Part shown: piece after piece, positions 1-9,215 of the stretch
Layout of the letters: every line of letters begins with the position of its first letter
How positions within the stretch are numbered: the first letter of the stretch is position 1
Assembly (NCBI GenBank): GCA_041392665.1
Contig: JAWKLQ010000015.1
Span: 62,001 to 126,000, forward strand
DNA from: Flavilitoribacter sp020436695
Lineage (GTDB): Bacteria > Bacteroidota > Bacteroidia > Chitinophagales > Saprospiraceae
Length of the DNA: 64,000 nucleotides
Direction of reading: 5' to 3'
Program-made: the position numbers and the translations under genes
Notes under the pieces: generated by a model
What the model was told of the DNA's origin: nothing
What the model saw: only the letters and a program-made list of their open reading frames with translations
Databases searched by the model: none

Positions 1-197
1 CATTGCAGTTATTCGAGATTGCCGGCAGGGATTGGAAATTCTATCCCGCAAAAGCCTTCATCAAGAAAGGTAAAGTAGTGGTGTTATCTAAAAAAGTAGG
101 GCACCCGGTGGCAGTACGTTTTGCGTGGGGAAATACAGCTACTCCGAATCTGTTTAATAGTGCAGGACTACCGGCATCCAGTTTCATCAGTGAGTAA
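1..197 (+). CDS. Sialate O-acetylesterase-like protein, C-terminal fragment (5' end outside window)
   Basis: The reading frame enters from the left edge and stops with TAA at 195-197, so only the last 64 or so residues are visible. The tail contains VRFAWGNTATPNLFNSAGLP followed by ASSF. This matches the typical C-terminal end of Bacteroidota sialate O-acetylesterases (9-O-acetyl-sialate esterases, SGNH-like fold), where an R-x-A-W segment is followed by P-x-x-N-L-F/Y-N-x-x-G-L-P-A-x-P-F. Such enzymes remove acetyl groups from sialic acids or other acetylated glycans, usually in the periplasm. The catalytic Ser and His motifs lie upstream and cannot be checked, so the family call rests on the tail only. 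The first in-frame TTG at position 3 is not a start. Confidence 0.72.
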   Translation, partial: LQLFEIAGRDWKFYPAKAFIKKGKVVVLSKKVGHPVAVRFAWGNTATPNLFNSAGLPASSFISE

Positions 198-296
198 TGT
201 TAATTTGCCGTAAGTGTGACAAACTATTCGATTTGTGGGTATACGAACTGGCTTGATCATTAGAATATCAATAGATTGAACTAAATATCTAAGCCC

Positions 297-1169
297 ATGC
301 CGGTCCGTCGCTCCTTTCTAATGGTCCTTCTTTTATTATTCATGTTCAGCCTTACCGCCCAGGAATGGGCACCGCCGGGTACGCGGTGGTACTACTCGCA
401 GTATTATTTCAACCCGAATATCGGCGTTCATGTAACGGAAGTCATCGGTGATACGATCATCAATGGTCAGAATTGCCGGGTGCTGGACAACGCGGAAAGT
501 TGTAGCCTGCCCATTCGTTTTGCCTATCAGGAAGATCGCCGGATCTACTATTACAATAAGTATACCGAAGATTTTCACCTACTGTATGATTTCAATCTGA
601 CGGCAGGGGACACACTCAAAATGTTTGTCAAAGAGAATGAGTCATTGCCGGATACCTTTTATGTGAAAATTGACAGTGTGGGGCAGGTATTCTTAAATGA
701 AGACACTATTCAGGTACAATATGTGACTACCCTTTACGAATTGAATAATGAGTTATCATTTGGAAATAAGATCTACGAAAATATCGGCGGCAATAACTTT
801 TTTCTTCCGGTCTATGGATTTTGTGATATTCCGGCTATGCCATTACGGTGTTATGAAGATCCAAACAGAGGGTTATACCAGTTCATTACGGAGTTTCCTT
901 GTGATTACGTGCCGGTGGAGGAACCGGATGGATCAGTATCGCTTACCCTACAACCCAATCCAGCCAGTGACAGGATACTGATATCCAGTCCTGAACTCAT
1001 CACTGCATTGGAGGTGATTGACCTGAATGGAAGGCGTAGCCTGCAACAATCGGGGCTGCACGATTTCACCCATTCCCTGGAAGTACAAAATTTATCTCCG
1101 GGGATCTATTTCTTAAGGATCTTCCTTTTGGACAAGCGGACATCTATTCAGAAATTCATCCTACGCTAG
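297..1169 (+). CDS. Secreted protein with T9SS type A C-terminal sorting domain
   Basis: This 290-residue protein begins with a signal peptide (positively charged start, hydrophobic core to about residue 20, then LTAQ). It ends with a typical Por secretion (type IX) sorting domain over about residues 217-290: LTLQPNPASDRILI, then a beta-rich stretch with EVIDLNGR and LSPGIYFLRI, ending KFILR. Such proteins cross the inner membrane by Sec and the outer membrane by T9SS, and are released or anchored at the cell surface. The middle (about 25-210) is rich in aromatic and beta-type residues and resembles no family I recognise, so the cargo function is unknown. ATG at 297 places the signal peptide at the exact N-terminus. 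It stands alone between the esterase fragment and the ACT gene. Confidence 0.85.
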   Translation: MPVRRSFLMVLLLLFMFSLTAQEWAPPGTRWYYSQYYFNPNIGVHVTEVIGDTIINGQNCRVLDNAESCSLPIRFAYQEDRRIYYYNKYTEDFHLLYDFNLTAGDTLKMFVKENESLPDTFYVKIDSVGQVFLNEDTIQVQYVTTLYELNNELSFGNKIYENIGGNNFFLPVYGFCDIPAMPLRCYEDPNRGLYQFITEFPCDYVPVEEPDGSVSLTLQPNPASDRILISSPELITALEVIDLNGRRSLQQSGLHDFTHSLEVQNLSPGIYFLRIFLLDKRTSIQKFILR

Positions 1170-1182
1170 TTTGCTAAAGCCC

Positions 1183-1578
1183 ATGAGTGGAGAAACCGAT
1201 CTGAAAAAACTATTACAGCACATGGCGCCCGTACACCAACCGGGAGACTATGTCTTTTGTACCCTTCCTGCCGGCGCGAGATTGCCGGACGAGTATGTCA
1301 TCGGAAGTTTTCGGGAAGCAGAAGGCCTTACGGTCATTTTAGAAAAAACAATTGCAGATACCTACGAACTTACCTACCAGAGCCTGATGGCGTGGATCAG
1401 TCTGAGTGTGCATTCTTCACTGGAAGCGGTGGGATTGACTGCAGCCGTAGCCTCGGCACTGGCCCAAAATGGCATCTCCTGCAATGTGGTGGCGGCTTAT
1501 TATCATGACCATTTGTTCGTTCCGGCGAAGCATGCAAGCCGGGCATTGGCTATTTTGCAAGAACTTGCCGGGGCATAG
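1183..1578 (+). CDS. ACT domain-containing protein (DUF2241-like)
   Basis: I start this at ATG 1183 (MSGETDLKKLL) rather than the in-frame TTG at 1171, giving 131 residues. The protein has the layout of small paired ACT-fold proteins: an N-terminal part ending in a GSFREAEGLTVILE stretch, then an ACT-like half with SLEAVGLTAAVASALAQNGIS and a conserved YYHDHLFVP segment before a final helix. Family members of this DUF2241/ACT type are thought to bind amino acids or similar small ligands; none of that can be shown here. It begins 13 bp after the T9SS gene stop, so co-transcription is possible but the functions look unrelated. Confidence 0.75.
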   Translation: MSGETDLKKLLQHMAPVHQPGDYVFCTLPAGARLPDEYVIGSFREAEGLTVILEKTIADTYELTYQSLMAWISLSVHSSLEAVGLTAAVASALAQNGISCNVVAAYYHDHLFVPAKHASRALAILQELAGA

Positions 1579-1685
1579 CAACAATTCCCCGTACTAAAGC
1601 GTATAAGCTATGGCTTCCATCGATTAGATTGTATTCACCCTGTTTCTTACCTTTTCGTTATATTGCACCCTATTCGACGAAAATT

Positions 1686-3785
1686 ATGAAAGGACTTAGT
1701 TTTCAATACCCCGCTTGGTTTTTAATCTTCTGTGTGTTACTGGGACTGGGCTTCGCACTGGCTCTTTACTATCGGGATAAGACTTTCCGGGAACAGGCTC
1801 CCTGGCTCAACTGGTTGTTGGGTGCGCTGCGTTTTTTACTGGTCACCGTGATCAGTGCTCTATTGTTGACGCCTTTACTTCGCTCGTTGCAGACCGAAAC
1901 CAAAAAGCCGCTGGTGATCCTGGCGCAGGATAATTCCGAATCCGTCGCTGCGGCCATGACCGACGTGCAGCGCCAAAGCTACGAGCAGTCCATACAGCAA
2001 CTCGCCAATGCACTTTCCGACGAATACGAATTCAAGGAATACAGTTTCGGTAGTGAAGTACGGGAAGGTATCGATTTCAGCTTCACGGATAAGGTGACCA
2101 ATATTTCCGAGGTTTTCAGTGATATTTACGATCTGTACAGCAATCAGAACCTGGGAGCAGTGGTGCTGGCCACCGACGGTATTTACAATGAAGGCAGCAA
2201 TCCGGTTTATTCCGGCAACAAACTCGGCGTGCCGGTGTATACGGTAGCCCTGGGAGATACCACACCGAAAAGAGATGTTATCCTTAAGCGGGTATTCAAC
2301 AACCGCATCGCCTACCTGGGGGACAAGTTCTCCGTTCAGATCGATGTATCTGCTTTAAACTGCAGTGCTTCAAGTACCACCCTCAGCGTTTCCAAAGTAG
2401 TAGATGGAGGGATACGTAAATTACAGGACATTCCGCTTACCATAGACCGCAACGATTATTTCTCCACGCAGGAGGTCGTTTTGGATGCCAGCCCTGCGGG
2501 TGTACAACGCTACCGCATCAGCCTGAGTCCGGTGAGTGGTGAGGTGTCGACGATCAACAATACGAAGGATATTTTTATTGATGTGCTGGATGCCCGTCAG
2601 AAAATATTGGTGTTGGCCAATAGCCCGCATCCCGATCTTACGGCAATCAAGCAGTCGCTGACCAGTAATGAGAACTACGAGGTTGAGGTCGTGTATATTG
2701 ACAATTTTACCGGTAAGCTGACCGACTATGATATGGTCATCCTACATCAGTTGCCTGGCTTGCGCAACAATGCAGCTGATTTTATCACAGAGATCAACGA
2801 ACGCAAGATCCCGGTGCTTTATATTGTTGGTGATCAGACGGATATCAACCGGCTTAACAGTGTGCAGTCCCTGCTGACGATCCGTGCCGGAGGGGCTAAC
2901 GCTAATGAAGTGCAGGCCCGCATTGATCCCGGCTTCAATCTGTTTACGACCAGCGATCAACTCAAAGGCGGTATCGGAGTTTTCCCACCGCTGCTGGCTC
3001 CTTTCGGCGATTTTGCCGTGGGTTCCAATGCGCAGGTCTTGTTATACCAGCGCATTGGCCGGATCGACACGGATTATCCTTTGCTGGTATTGGGCACGGA
3101 TAATTCAGCCCGAGCGGGTATCCTGGCTGCGGAAGGTATCTGGAAGTGGCGTTTGTTCGACTATCTGCAAAATCAGGATCAGGAACTCTTCAATGAGCTG
3201 CTTGGCAAGACGATACAGTATGTGGGACTTAAAGAAGACAAGCGTCGTTTTCGGATCAACATGGATAAAAACATCTTTGACGAGAACGAGCCGGTTATTT
3301 TCGACGGCGAACTTTACAACGATAACTACGAGCTCATCAACGAACCGGATGTGACCATTAAAATAACCGATGAGGAAGGCCGGGATTACGATTTCGCTTT
3401 CAACCGGGTGAATAATGCCTATACCCTGAACGCCGGTATTCTGCCTGTGGGTAACTACCGCTTTACGGCTACTACCGTGGCCAGTGGGGAGCAGTTGCAG
3501 TTCAGTGGTCAATTCACCGTTCAGCCCATTCAACTGGAGCTTTTTGAAAGCACGGCTGATCACCGCCTGTTGCGCCTGATCAGTGATGAATATGGGGGAG
3601 AGGTGGTAACTCCTGATGCCATTACGGGCATTGCGGAAAAAATCGCTGCAAAAGAGACGGTGGCACCGGTCATTTACCAGTCGGTAACTACCCGTTCGGT
3701 GATCAATCTGAAGTGGATCTTCTTTGTGTTGTTGATACTGCTGTCGGCTGAATGGTTTCTGCGCCGGTATTTTGGCGGGTATTGA
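1686..3785 (+). CDS. vWA domain membrane protein
   Basis: ATG at 1686 gives a 699-residue protein; an earlier in-frame start at 1629 would add an unlikely 19-residue leader. Two transmembrane segments lie near residues 8-28 and 40-62. A von Willebrand A-like domain follows with the MIDAS-type motif DNSES and a later LATDGIYNEG. The middle and C-terminal parts are beta-rich extracytoplasmic domains, and a last membrane helix (about 678-692) precedes a basic tail. The layout (two N-terminal helices, vWA, large periplasmic region, C-terminal anchor) matches Bacteroidota Bat-like or glutamine-amidotransferase-like vWA proteins of unknown role. No MoxR ATPase or other Bat gene is adjacent, so it is a stand-alone relative. 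A hairpin terminator follows at 3856. Confidence 0.8.
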   Translation: MKGLSFQYPAWFLIFCVLLGLGFALALYYRDKTFREQAPWLNWLLGALRFLLVTVISALLLTPLLRSLQTETKKPLVILAQDNSESVAAAMTDVQRQSYEQSIQQLANALSDEYEFKEYSFGSEVREGIDFSFTDKVTNISEVFSDIYDLYSNQNLGAVVLATDGIYNEGSNPVYSGNKLGVPVYTVALGDTTPKRDVILKRVFNNRIAYLGDKFSVQIDVSALNCSASSTTLSVSKVVDGGIRKLQDIPLTIDRNDYFSTQEVVLDASPAGVQRYRISLSPVSGEVSTINNTKDIFIDVLDARQKILVLANSPHPDLTAIKQSLTSNENYEVEVVYIDNFTGKLTDYDMVILHQLPGLRNNAADFITEINERKIPVLYIVGDQTDINRLNSVQSLLTIRAGGANANEVQARIDPGFNLFTTSDQLKGGIGVFPPLLAPFGDFAVGSNAQVLLYQRIGRIDTDYPLLVLGTDNSARAGILAAEGIWKWRLFDYLQNQDQELFNELLGKTIQYVGLKEDKRRFRINMDKNIFDENEPVIFDGELYNDNYELINEPDVTIKITDEEGRDYDFAFNRVNNAYTLNAGILPVGNYRFTATTVASGEQLQFSGQFTVQPIQLELFESTADHRLLRLISDEYGGEVVTPDAITGIAEKIAAKETVAPVIYQSVTTRSVINLKWIFFVLLILLSAEWFLRRYFGGY

Positions 3786-3855
3786 TAGGAAGGGAAATGC
3801 TGTCTACAAAGAAGAAGCACCTACTTGAACTCCTGCTAGTAAATACTGCATATGA

Positions 3856-3903
3856 CATGGGGCAGAGTCAATAATCTGAAAAGACCACTAACCCTGCCCC
3901 ATG
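3856..3903 (+). terminator. Hairpin terminator after the vWA gene (possibly bidirectional)
   Basis: A perfect 10-bp stem CATGGGGCAG (3856-3865) pairs with CTGCCCCATG (3894-3903) across a 28-nt loop and is followed by TTTT. It sits between two converging genes (vWA + strand, DUF3276 - strand) and could stop transcription from both sides. The long loop lowers certainty. Confidence 0.55.
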
Positions 3904-3924
3904 TTTTGATCAAGTCTGGTAGGA

Positions 3925-4308
3925 TTACCAGCTCATATCGTCTTCTTCTACTTCCGGTCTGGGCTCATCGCCATCTTCATCATCCCCTCTTTCCGCCAGT
4001 TCCGCTTCGTATTCTTCGTGCCGGCGTGTGTACTCATCGTAATCGTAATCCGGCATCAGTTCAGTCTTTACATGTTCAATCACCTCTTCCAGACTGCTAA
4101 TAAAGCGATTGAAATCCTCCTTGTACAAAAAGATCTTGTGCCGCTCGTACCCATCGCTATTGAAGCGCTTGGTGCTTTCCGTAAGGGTCAGGTAGAAGTC
4201 GTTACCTTTGGTTTTGCGAACATCGAAAAAATAAGTCCTCCGTTTTCCGGCCCGCACCTTTTTGGAATACACACTCTCAAATCGCCTTGAATTCCTCTCG
4301 TTATCCAC
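3925..4308 (-). CDS. PUR family DNA/RNA-binding protein (DUF3276)
   Basis: This 127-residue protein has the single PUR-alpha-like repeat typical of Bacteroidota DUF3276 proteins: SKKVRAGKRRTYFFDVR, DFYLTLTES, then HKIFLYKEDFNRF and a helix, over about residues 14-90. The C-terminal 35 residues are strongly acidic (many D and E). PUR repeats bind single-stranded nucleic acid; the natural target in bacteria is unknown. It is a single-gene unit with its own promoter (4343-4371). Confidence 0.88.
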   Translation of the reverse strand: MDNERNSRRFESVYSKKVRAGKRRTYFFDVRKTKGNDFYLTLTESTKRFNSDGYERHKIFLYKEDFNRFISSLEEVIEHVKTELMPDYDYDEYTRRHEEYEAELAERGDDEDGDEPRPEVEEDDMSW

Positions 4309-4342
4309 GTTTAATAATTTAAGTTAGTTAAAGTGCACTGTA

Positions 4343-4371
4343 CAAAAGTAAATATTTGGGGAATATTTCAA
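4343..4371 (-). promoter_or_regulatory. Bacteroidota-type promoter for the DUF3276 gene
   Basis: On the minus strand a TTG (complement of 4369-4371) is followed after 18 bp by TACTTTTG (complement of 4343-4350), matching the Bacteroidota sigma-A pattern TTG-N~19-TAnnTTTG. It lies 34 bp upstream of the DUF3276 start and is flanked by an 11-A run on the + strand, which is a T-run upstream of the element. Confidence 0.7.
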
Positions 4372-4490
4372 AAAAAAAAAGGAAAATACGGTGTGCGGTT
4401 CACGGTATCCGGTTGACAGCAAACGGTAGAAGGACCACAATTAGACCTTATGGATATCGGCTGTATTCTCTGGCTTTGAGGAGTTTGAAA

Positions 4491-5996
4491 TTATTCACTT
4501 AAGGCCAGACCATCTCTACGTGGGTCCGCAAGAGCCAGGTATTCCCGGCCGGTCCATACAATCGCATGCACTCCGCCAAAGTAAGCATTTAATCCATTTT
4601 GAGCCAGATATGCCGGCGGTTTTACTACCTCCCAATCTTCGGTGGTTGCTGTTTCAAACTGCGCCTTCTGATGCTCATCTTCAAAATATACTTTTTTGTT
4701 GATGGCATGTATTCTTGGCAGCTGCAACAATTCTTTTGGATCCGTTGTGCCGCTGGTAAAGGTGTCAATTAATTGTGCAATGCTTGAGATGATCCTTGCG
4801 CTTCCCGGACTGCCGATAATCAATACTACTTTTTTATCTTTCATCACAATAGTGGGACTCATGGAGGAGTATGCCATTTTATTTGGGGCAACAGCATATT
4901 TGTTATTCGCTTCTTCAAAATTAAAATCGTCCATATAGCTATTGTACAAAAAACCATAATCAGGGTTAGCTACTCCTGCGCCGTAATAAGCGTTGATACT
5001 GGCGGTAACACTTAATGAGAACCCGTTGGCATCCATTACCGAAAAATGAGTGGTTTCACCAGTGTCAGTTCCTGTTTTTTCTGTTGCCTTTTGTTGTCTC
5101 AGGTCATGGCCGAAGTGAAGTGCTTGTGCCAGTAGCTGTAAATGGTCTCCATTGGGGTTTTCCGTACGCAAGTCTGCTAATTTTTCTAAAACCGCTTTGA
5201 CCACCCATCCACCACAAGGTTCGGGTTGGGTGTAAATATCATGGCCGTTATGGTTAAAATGAACACTCGGTAATATTTCAGGATTGGGGAAATCGGCCAG
5301 ATCTTCCCGGGTAATCCATCCGCCGTTAGCAACCATATCCTCTGCTATAGAGGATGCTATTTGCCCCTTATAAAATGCGGTTGCTCCTTCTCCGGCGATT
5401 ACCTTTAAAGCAAGAGCGATCTTATTTTGTTGAGATCTATGGTCAGACGGCAATGGATAATACTCGGAAGTAGCGGGCATTCCCTTTGCTAACTTTTCTT
5501 CATATCGTTGATAAATTTTTTTCCGGAAATCTCCCATCTCAAAACCATTTTCAGCTATCTCAATGGCAGGTTGTAATAGTTCGGCCCAACTTAGCTGGTG
5601 GCTGCTGTAGTTGTCATACAAATACTGCATCGTCTTAACGGTTGAAGGAATAGTGGTCCGTAAATGTCTTTTCAAACTATCTTTTTCAAAAGCAAGGGGG
5701 GTAGATGCAGGAGATATGGTTGAACCATTTAAGGCGAAGGGTTTCGATCCATCGGGCAGGAGAATTTGTACTTGCGTTCCTCCTCCAATTCCGGACATGG
5801 CCGGCTCTGAGACGGCTAAGGCAAATGAAACGGCGATGGCTGCATCAGCGGCATTGCCTCCTGCTTTGAGAATGCGCATTCCTGCTGCCGTTGCTTCGGG
5901 AGAAGCGGAAGTGACCGCACCATACTGAAGTTGGCGTTCAGGTTTTCTGCAAGCAATTATAACGAGCAAAAAGAAAAGAAGGAATAGGTTTTTCAT
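4491..5996 (-). CDS. ggt: Gamma-glutamyltransferase (lipoprotein)
   Basis: This 501-residue protein begins with a lipoprotein signal (LLVIIAC, Cys16), so it is probably anchored on the periplasmic side of a membrane. Family marks are the N-terminal AVTSASPEATAAGMRIL and GGNAADAAIA, then the autocatalytic cleavage site: GETTHFSVMDANG, where the second Thr of TTHFS becomes the N-terminal nucleophile of the small subunit. Later SSMSPTIV and GSPGSARI form the glutamate-binding loops. These enzymes cleave the gamma-glutamyl bond of glutathione and similar peptides. It is slightly shorter than common GGTs (about 530-580). It is separated from the upstream aminotransferase by only 12 bp, so the two are probably one transcript. 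Confidence 0.9.
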   Translation of the reverse strand: MKNLFLLFFLLVIIACRKPERQLQYGAVTSASPEATAAGMRILKAGGNAADAAIAVSFALAVSEPAMSGIGGGTQVQILLPDGSKPFALNGSTISPASTPLAFEKDSLKRHLRTTIPSTVKTMQYLYDNYSSHQLSWAELLQPAIEIAENGFEMGDFRKKIYQRYEEKLAKGMPATSEYYPLPSDHRSQQNKIALALKVIAGEGATAFYKGQIASSIAEDMVANGGWITREDLADFPNPEILPSVHFNHNGHDIYTQPEPCGGWVVKAVLEKLADLRTENPNGDHLQLLAQALHFGHDLRQQKATEKTGTDTGETTHFSVMDANGFSLSVTASINAYYGAGVANPDYGFLYNSYMDDFNFEEANNKYAVAPNKMAYSSMSPTIVMKDKKVVLIIGSPGSARIISSIAQLIDTFTSGTTDPKELLQLPRIHAINKKVYFEDEHQKAQFETATTEDWEVVKPPAYLAQNGLNAYFGGVHAIVWTGREYLALADPRRDGLALSE

Positions 5997-6008
5997 TTTT
6001 GGATGGTT

Positions 6009-7265
6009 TTATACCTCTACTTTTTTCCCTACCCATCCCATCAATTGACTCATACCTTCCACCAGTTTGGGAAATAATACGGGCAGATCCTCTTCTTCAA
6101 TTTGTCCATGTTTATAAAAATGCTGTAAAGCAACTTCTCCGTCAAAATCTACAAAACATAAACGGGCGGTCAATTCATTGGCAGGACGTCCGAAGGAAGT
6201 CCCCGGCAATAAGGCCACCCCTGTTTCATTTAATAATTGTTGACAAAAACGAACGGAATTGGTAAGTTCAACCAGACGGGTAAAGTTGGGAAATAAATAG
6301 AAACCACCATCAGCAGTTTGTATTTCCACTCCACCGGTAATTAATTTTTGATAACAGAAATTCGCTGTTTTTTGCAAAATGCATCGACTTGCATTTTTAT
6401 AATCCTCCAGAGAGGAATCTCCTTCATAAGCGGTTACCGCCGCAAATTGAATGGGAGCACTTACGGCACTAAAAGTCTCCGATGCCAAAACGCGCATCGT
6501 TTGATACAATGATTTCAATTCGTTGGGTATGATCATAGCTCCCATTCGCCAGCCACCAGCCCCGGCCCACTTACTTAAACCGGTAGTGATTAAAGTTCCT
6601 TCAGGATAGAAATTTGCGATAGAATGATATTCCCCGCCAAAATTCAGCAAACCGTAAATTTCATCTGAAATGACAATTAAACCGAATTGCCTGCAAACCT
6701 CAGCAATGGCTTTCAATTCAGTAGTGGAAAAAGTTTGCCCGGTAGGATTGTTGGGATAATTCAAAATTAAAACGCCATCCTGTATGCGATGTCGTTCCAG
6801 ATAATTTTTTAGAACCGCGGCCTTTAATTTCCAATGATTAAGTTGGGTTGGGATCCAATGCGCTTTTTTACCAACGATCTGTGCCTGCGGGGCATAGGAA
6901 ACCCATGACGGACTGGGCAACAGCAATGGAGCATCAATGGCTAATTGGACCAGGTAAATTAATTCTTTACTGCCGGGGCCGATAAATACATTGTCAGCAT
7001 CATAATTTGTATTTTCTAATAACTGGTTGGTATGAGCTGCAATTTTTTCCCTCAACATCCCCAGACCCTGCACAGGCAAATAATCTTTTTGATGGGCATT
7101 TTTCCGTAAGGCTTCCTGCACAACGGGAGGTACAGGGAAAGGAGATTGCCCAAACCCAAACTTATAGATCGTCTTGCCTTCGCTTTGTAGCTGATGGGAT
7201 AATTGATTGATGGTCAAGGTGTCGGAAGGGCGTAGAGCGGCAACGCCTGATTGAATTTTCAGCAT
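6009..7265 (-). CDS. Class I/II PLP-dependent aminotransferase
   Basis: This 418-residue protein has the fold-type I aminotransferase signature. YPNNPTGQ binds the substrate/PLP region, SDEIYGLL holds the Asp/Tyr that contact the cofactor, and TGLSKWAGAGGWRMG carries the Schiff-base lysine and the following conserved Arg. The N-terminal KFGFGQSPFPVP resembles the start of aspartate/methionine-type aminotransferases. The exact amino-acid substrate cannot be read from sequence. It lies 12 bp upstream of ggt in the same direction, suggesting joint expression, perhaps in amino acid or glutathione scavenging (inference). Confidence 0.88.
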   Translation of the reverse strand: MLKIQSGVAALRPSDTLTINQLSHQLQSEGKTIYKFGFGQSPFPVPPVVQEALRKNAHQKDYLPVQGLGMLREKIAAHTNQLLENTNYDADNVFIGPGSKELIYLVQLAIDAPLLLPSPSWVSYAPQAQIVGKKAHWIPTQLNHWKLKAAVLKNYLERHRIQDGVLILNYPNNPTGQTFSTTELKAIAEVCRQFGLIVISDEIYGLLNFGGEYHSIANFYPEGTLITTGLSKWAGAGGWRMGAMIIPNELKSLYQTMRVLASETFSAVSAPIQFAAVTAYEGDSSLEDYKNASRCILQKTANFCYQKLITGGVEIQTADGGFYLFPNFTRLVELTNSVRFCQQLLNETGVALLPGTSFGRPANELTARLCFVDFDGEVALQHFYKHGQIEEEDLPVLFPKLVEGMSQLMGWVGKKVEV

Positions 7266-7289
7266 TTCTTTCTGTTTAAAAATTCAAAT

Positions 7290-9080
7290 TTACCGTTCCC
7301 CGTCTGCCAATTCAAAAGTCTGTCGCTCATACATATCAAAATAGTACCCTTTCTTTTCCAGCAACTGCTCGTGCGTACCGGCTTCCGTGATGCGGCCTTC
7401 ATCGATCACCAGGATCTTGTCGAACTGGAGGTGAGAATAAATGCGGTGGGTAATGATGATGGCCGTTTTATCGGTCAGCATTTCGTTGAAGTAGCCGAGA
7501 ATTTCTTTTTCCGTGGTGGTATCGACGGCGGAGAGGCAATCGTCCAGAATAATGATATCCGGGTGTTTGATCAGGGCGCGGGCAATGGACACCCGTTGTT
7601 TCTGCCCGCCGGAAAGGGTGATGCCCCGTTCGCCGACCCGGGTCTGGAATCCTTCAGATAGTTCCTGAATGTCGTTATATACCGCAGAGTGACGGGCAAA
7701 CTGCTCAATCTCCGGCAATTCCGCTTCGCGCCGGCCGAAGGCAATGTTGTTGGCTACGGTATCTGAGAAGAGGAAAACATCCTGCGGCACATAGCCGATG
7801 CGGCGACGCAGATTTTCCAGATCATGATCCTGAATATTTTGGCCGTCGATGAGGATCTCACCTGTTTTGATATCGTACATGCGCACCAGCAGATCGGCAA
7901 TGGTGGTTTTGCCGGAACCAGTCCGGCCCACGATGGCCATTTTCTGTCCGGGCTCCAGCTTGAAGCTGATGTCCTTGAGGGCCTGAATACCGGTATCCGG
8001 ATAAGTGAAAGATACGTCTTTGAACTCGATAGTACCCTGCAGCGACTCTTTTCTGGTGACCTGGTTGGTGATCTCAGGCTCAGTATTCAAGAACTCGTTG
8101 ATCCGTTTCTGTGATGCCGATGCCTGCTGGATGATGGAAGCGATCCAACCGATAGCGGTTACCGGCCAGGTCAGCATGTTGACGTAAATGACAAATTCGG
8201 CAATGTTACCGGCCGTGATCCTGCCGTTGACCACCTGTAGTCCGCCTACATACACCGTGATCACCGTGCTAGCCCCGATCAGGAGCAGCATAATGGGGAA
8301 AAAGAAGGAATCTACCCGCACCAGCTTCAGTGATTTGTGTTTGTAGTCTTCGCACTGTTCGGCAAAGCGCTCCACCATGGGAGCTTCCTGCACATAGGAT
8401 TTTACCACCCGGATACCGGAATAAACTTCCTGCGCAGTGCTGTTCAGACTGGCCAATTGTTGCTGGATACGTTCACTGCGTTTATTGATCAGGTTGCTGA
8501 CGTAATAGATCGAAACGGAAAGTATCGGCAAAGGGGCAAGGCTATATAAAGTAAGTCCCGGACTGACCTTCAGCATGGAATAGATCACCAGTATAAAAAG
8601 TGAGGCGAGATTGATGCCGTACAGGACTGCCGGGCCGAGATACATCCGCACCTTGGACACATCTTCACTGATCCGGGCCATCAGATCACCGGTATTGTTT
8701 CGTTTGTAAAAAGCCAGGCTTAATTTCTCATAATGAGCAAACAGTTCTTTGCGCATATCGTACTCTATCAGGCGGGACATGACGATGATGGTTTGCCTCA
8801 TGTAATACATGAAAATACCCGTGATCAGGGCAACCACAAGCACCAGAGCACCAAAGTAAAAAAGGGACTGCCCCAGTATGCGGTACCATTCGCGCTGCAG
8901 ATCGAAATCATTGAGCAAATGATACAGGCTGATATTCTCTACTACCAGATCCAGTGCCTGTCGGATAAGGCGGGGCTGTAATACCCAGAAATAATTGGAT
9001 AATGATACGAACAGCGTACCAAGTAGCAGGTGCCATTTGTATTTGAGGAAGTATTTATTGAGTACGGCTAGTTGTTTCAC
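7290..9080 (-). CDS. ABC exporter, fused permease and ATPase (MsbA/YheI type)
   Basis: The 596-residue half-transporter has six predicted membrane helices in its first 320 residues, then an ATPase with Walker A GRTGSGKTT, Q-loop region YVPQDVFLFSD, signature LSGGQKQR, Walker B IIILDDCLSAVD and H-loop ITHR. The residue after the Walker B Asp is Asp, not the usual catalytic Glu. A Walker B of the LDD-x-LSAVD kind is typical of one half of heterodimeric exporters such as YheI-like proteins. No partner half-transporter is adjacent. Substrate unknown (lipid or drug export are the family themes). It is followed 24 bp downstream by the aminotransferase start, though functional linkage is doubtful. 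Confidence 0.88.
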   Translation of the reverse strand: MKQLAVLNKYFLKYKWHLLLGTLFVSLSNYFWVLQPRLIRQALDLVVENISLYHLLNDFDLQREWYRILGQSLFYFGALVLVVALITGIFMYYMRQTIIVMSRLIEYDMRKELFAHYEKLSLAFYKRNNTGDLMARISEDVSKVRMYLGPAVLYGINLASLFILVIYSMLKVSPGLTLYSLAPLPILSVSIYYVSNLINKRSERIQQQLASLNSTAQEVYSGIRVVKSYVQEAPMVERFAEQCEDYKHKSLKLVRVDSFFFPIMLLLIGASTVITVYVGGLQVVNGRITAGNIAEFVIYVNMLTWPVTAIGWIASIIQQASASQKRINEFLNTEPEITNQVTRKESLQGTIEFKDVSFTYPDTGIQALKDISFKLEPGQKMAIVGRTGSGKTTIADLLVRMYDIKTGEILIDGQNIQDHDLENLRRRIGYVPQDVFLFSDTVANNIAFGRREAELPEIEQFARHSAVYNDIQELSEGFQTRVGERGITLSGGQKQRVSIARALIKHPDIIILDDCLSAVDTTTEKEILGYFNEMLTDKTAIIITHRIYSHLQFDKILVIDEGRITEAGTHEQLLEKKGYYFDMYERQTFELADGER

Positions 9081-9215
9081 GCAGGTAGTCGATTAATCGG
9101 TACGGTGTTAAGCTGTCAGTGAGTCCTAAAGTATTAAGGAGTCTGGGAGGATCCGGGCGAACTCATGACTAAATAAAACCAATCAGATCATGATATGGTT
9201 TAGCAATAAGTAGTC

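Noticed and set aside
2884..3354. 156-codon frame inside the vWA gene
   Set aside because: Overlaps the clearly coding vWA frame; composition (Arg/Ser/Trp-rich) is that of an out-of-frame read.
4018..4290. Plus-strand frame opposite the DUF3276 gene
   Set aside because: Shadow of a clear minus-strand family gene; no ribosome site or similarity of its own.
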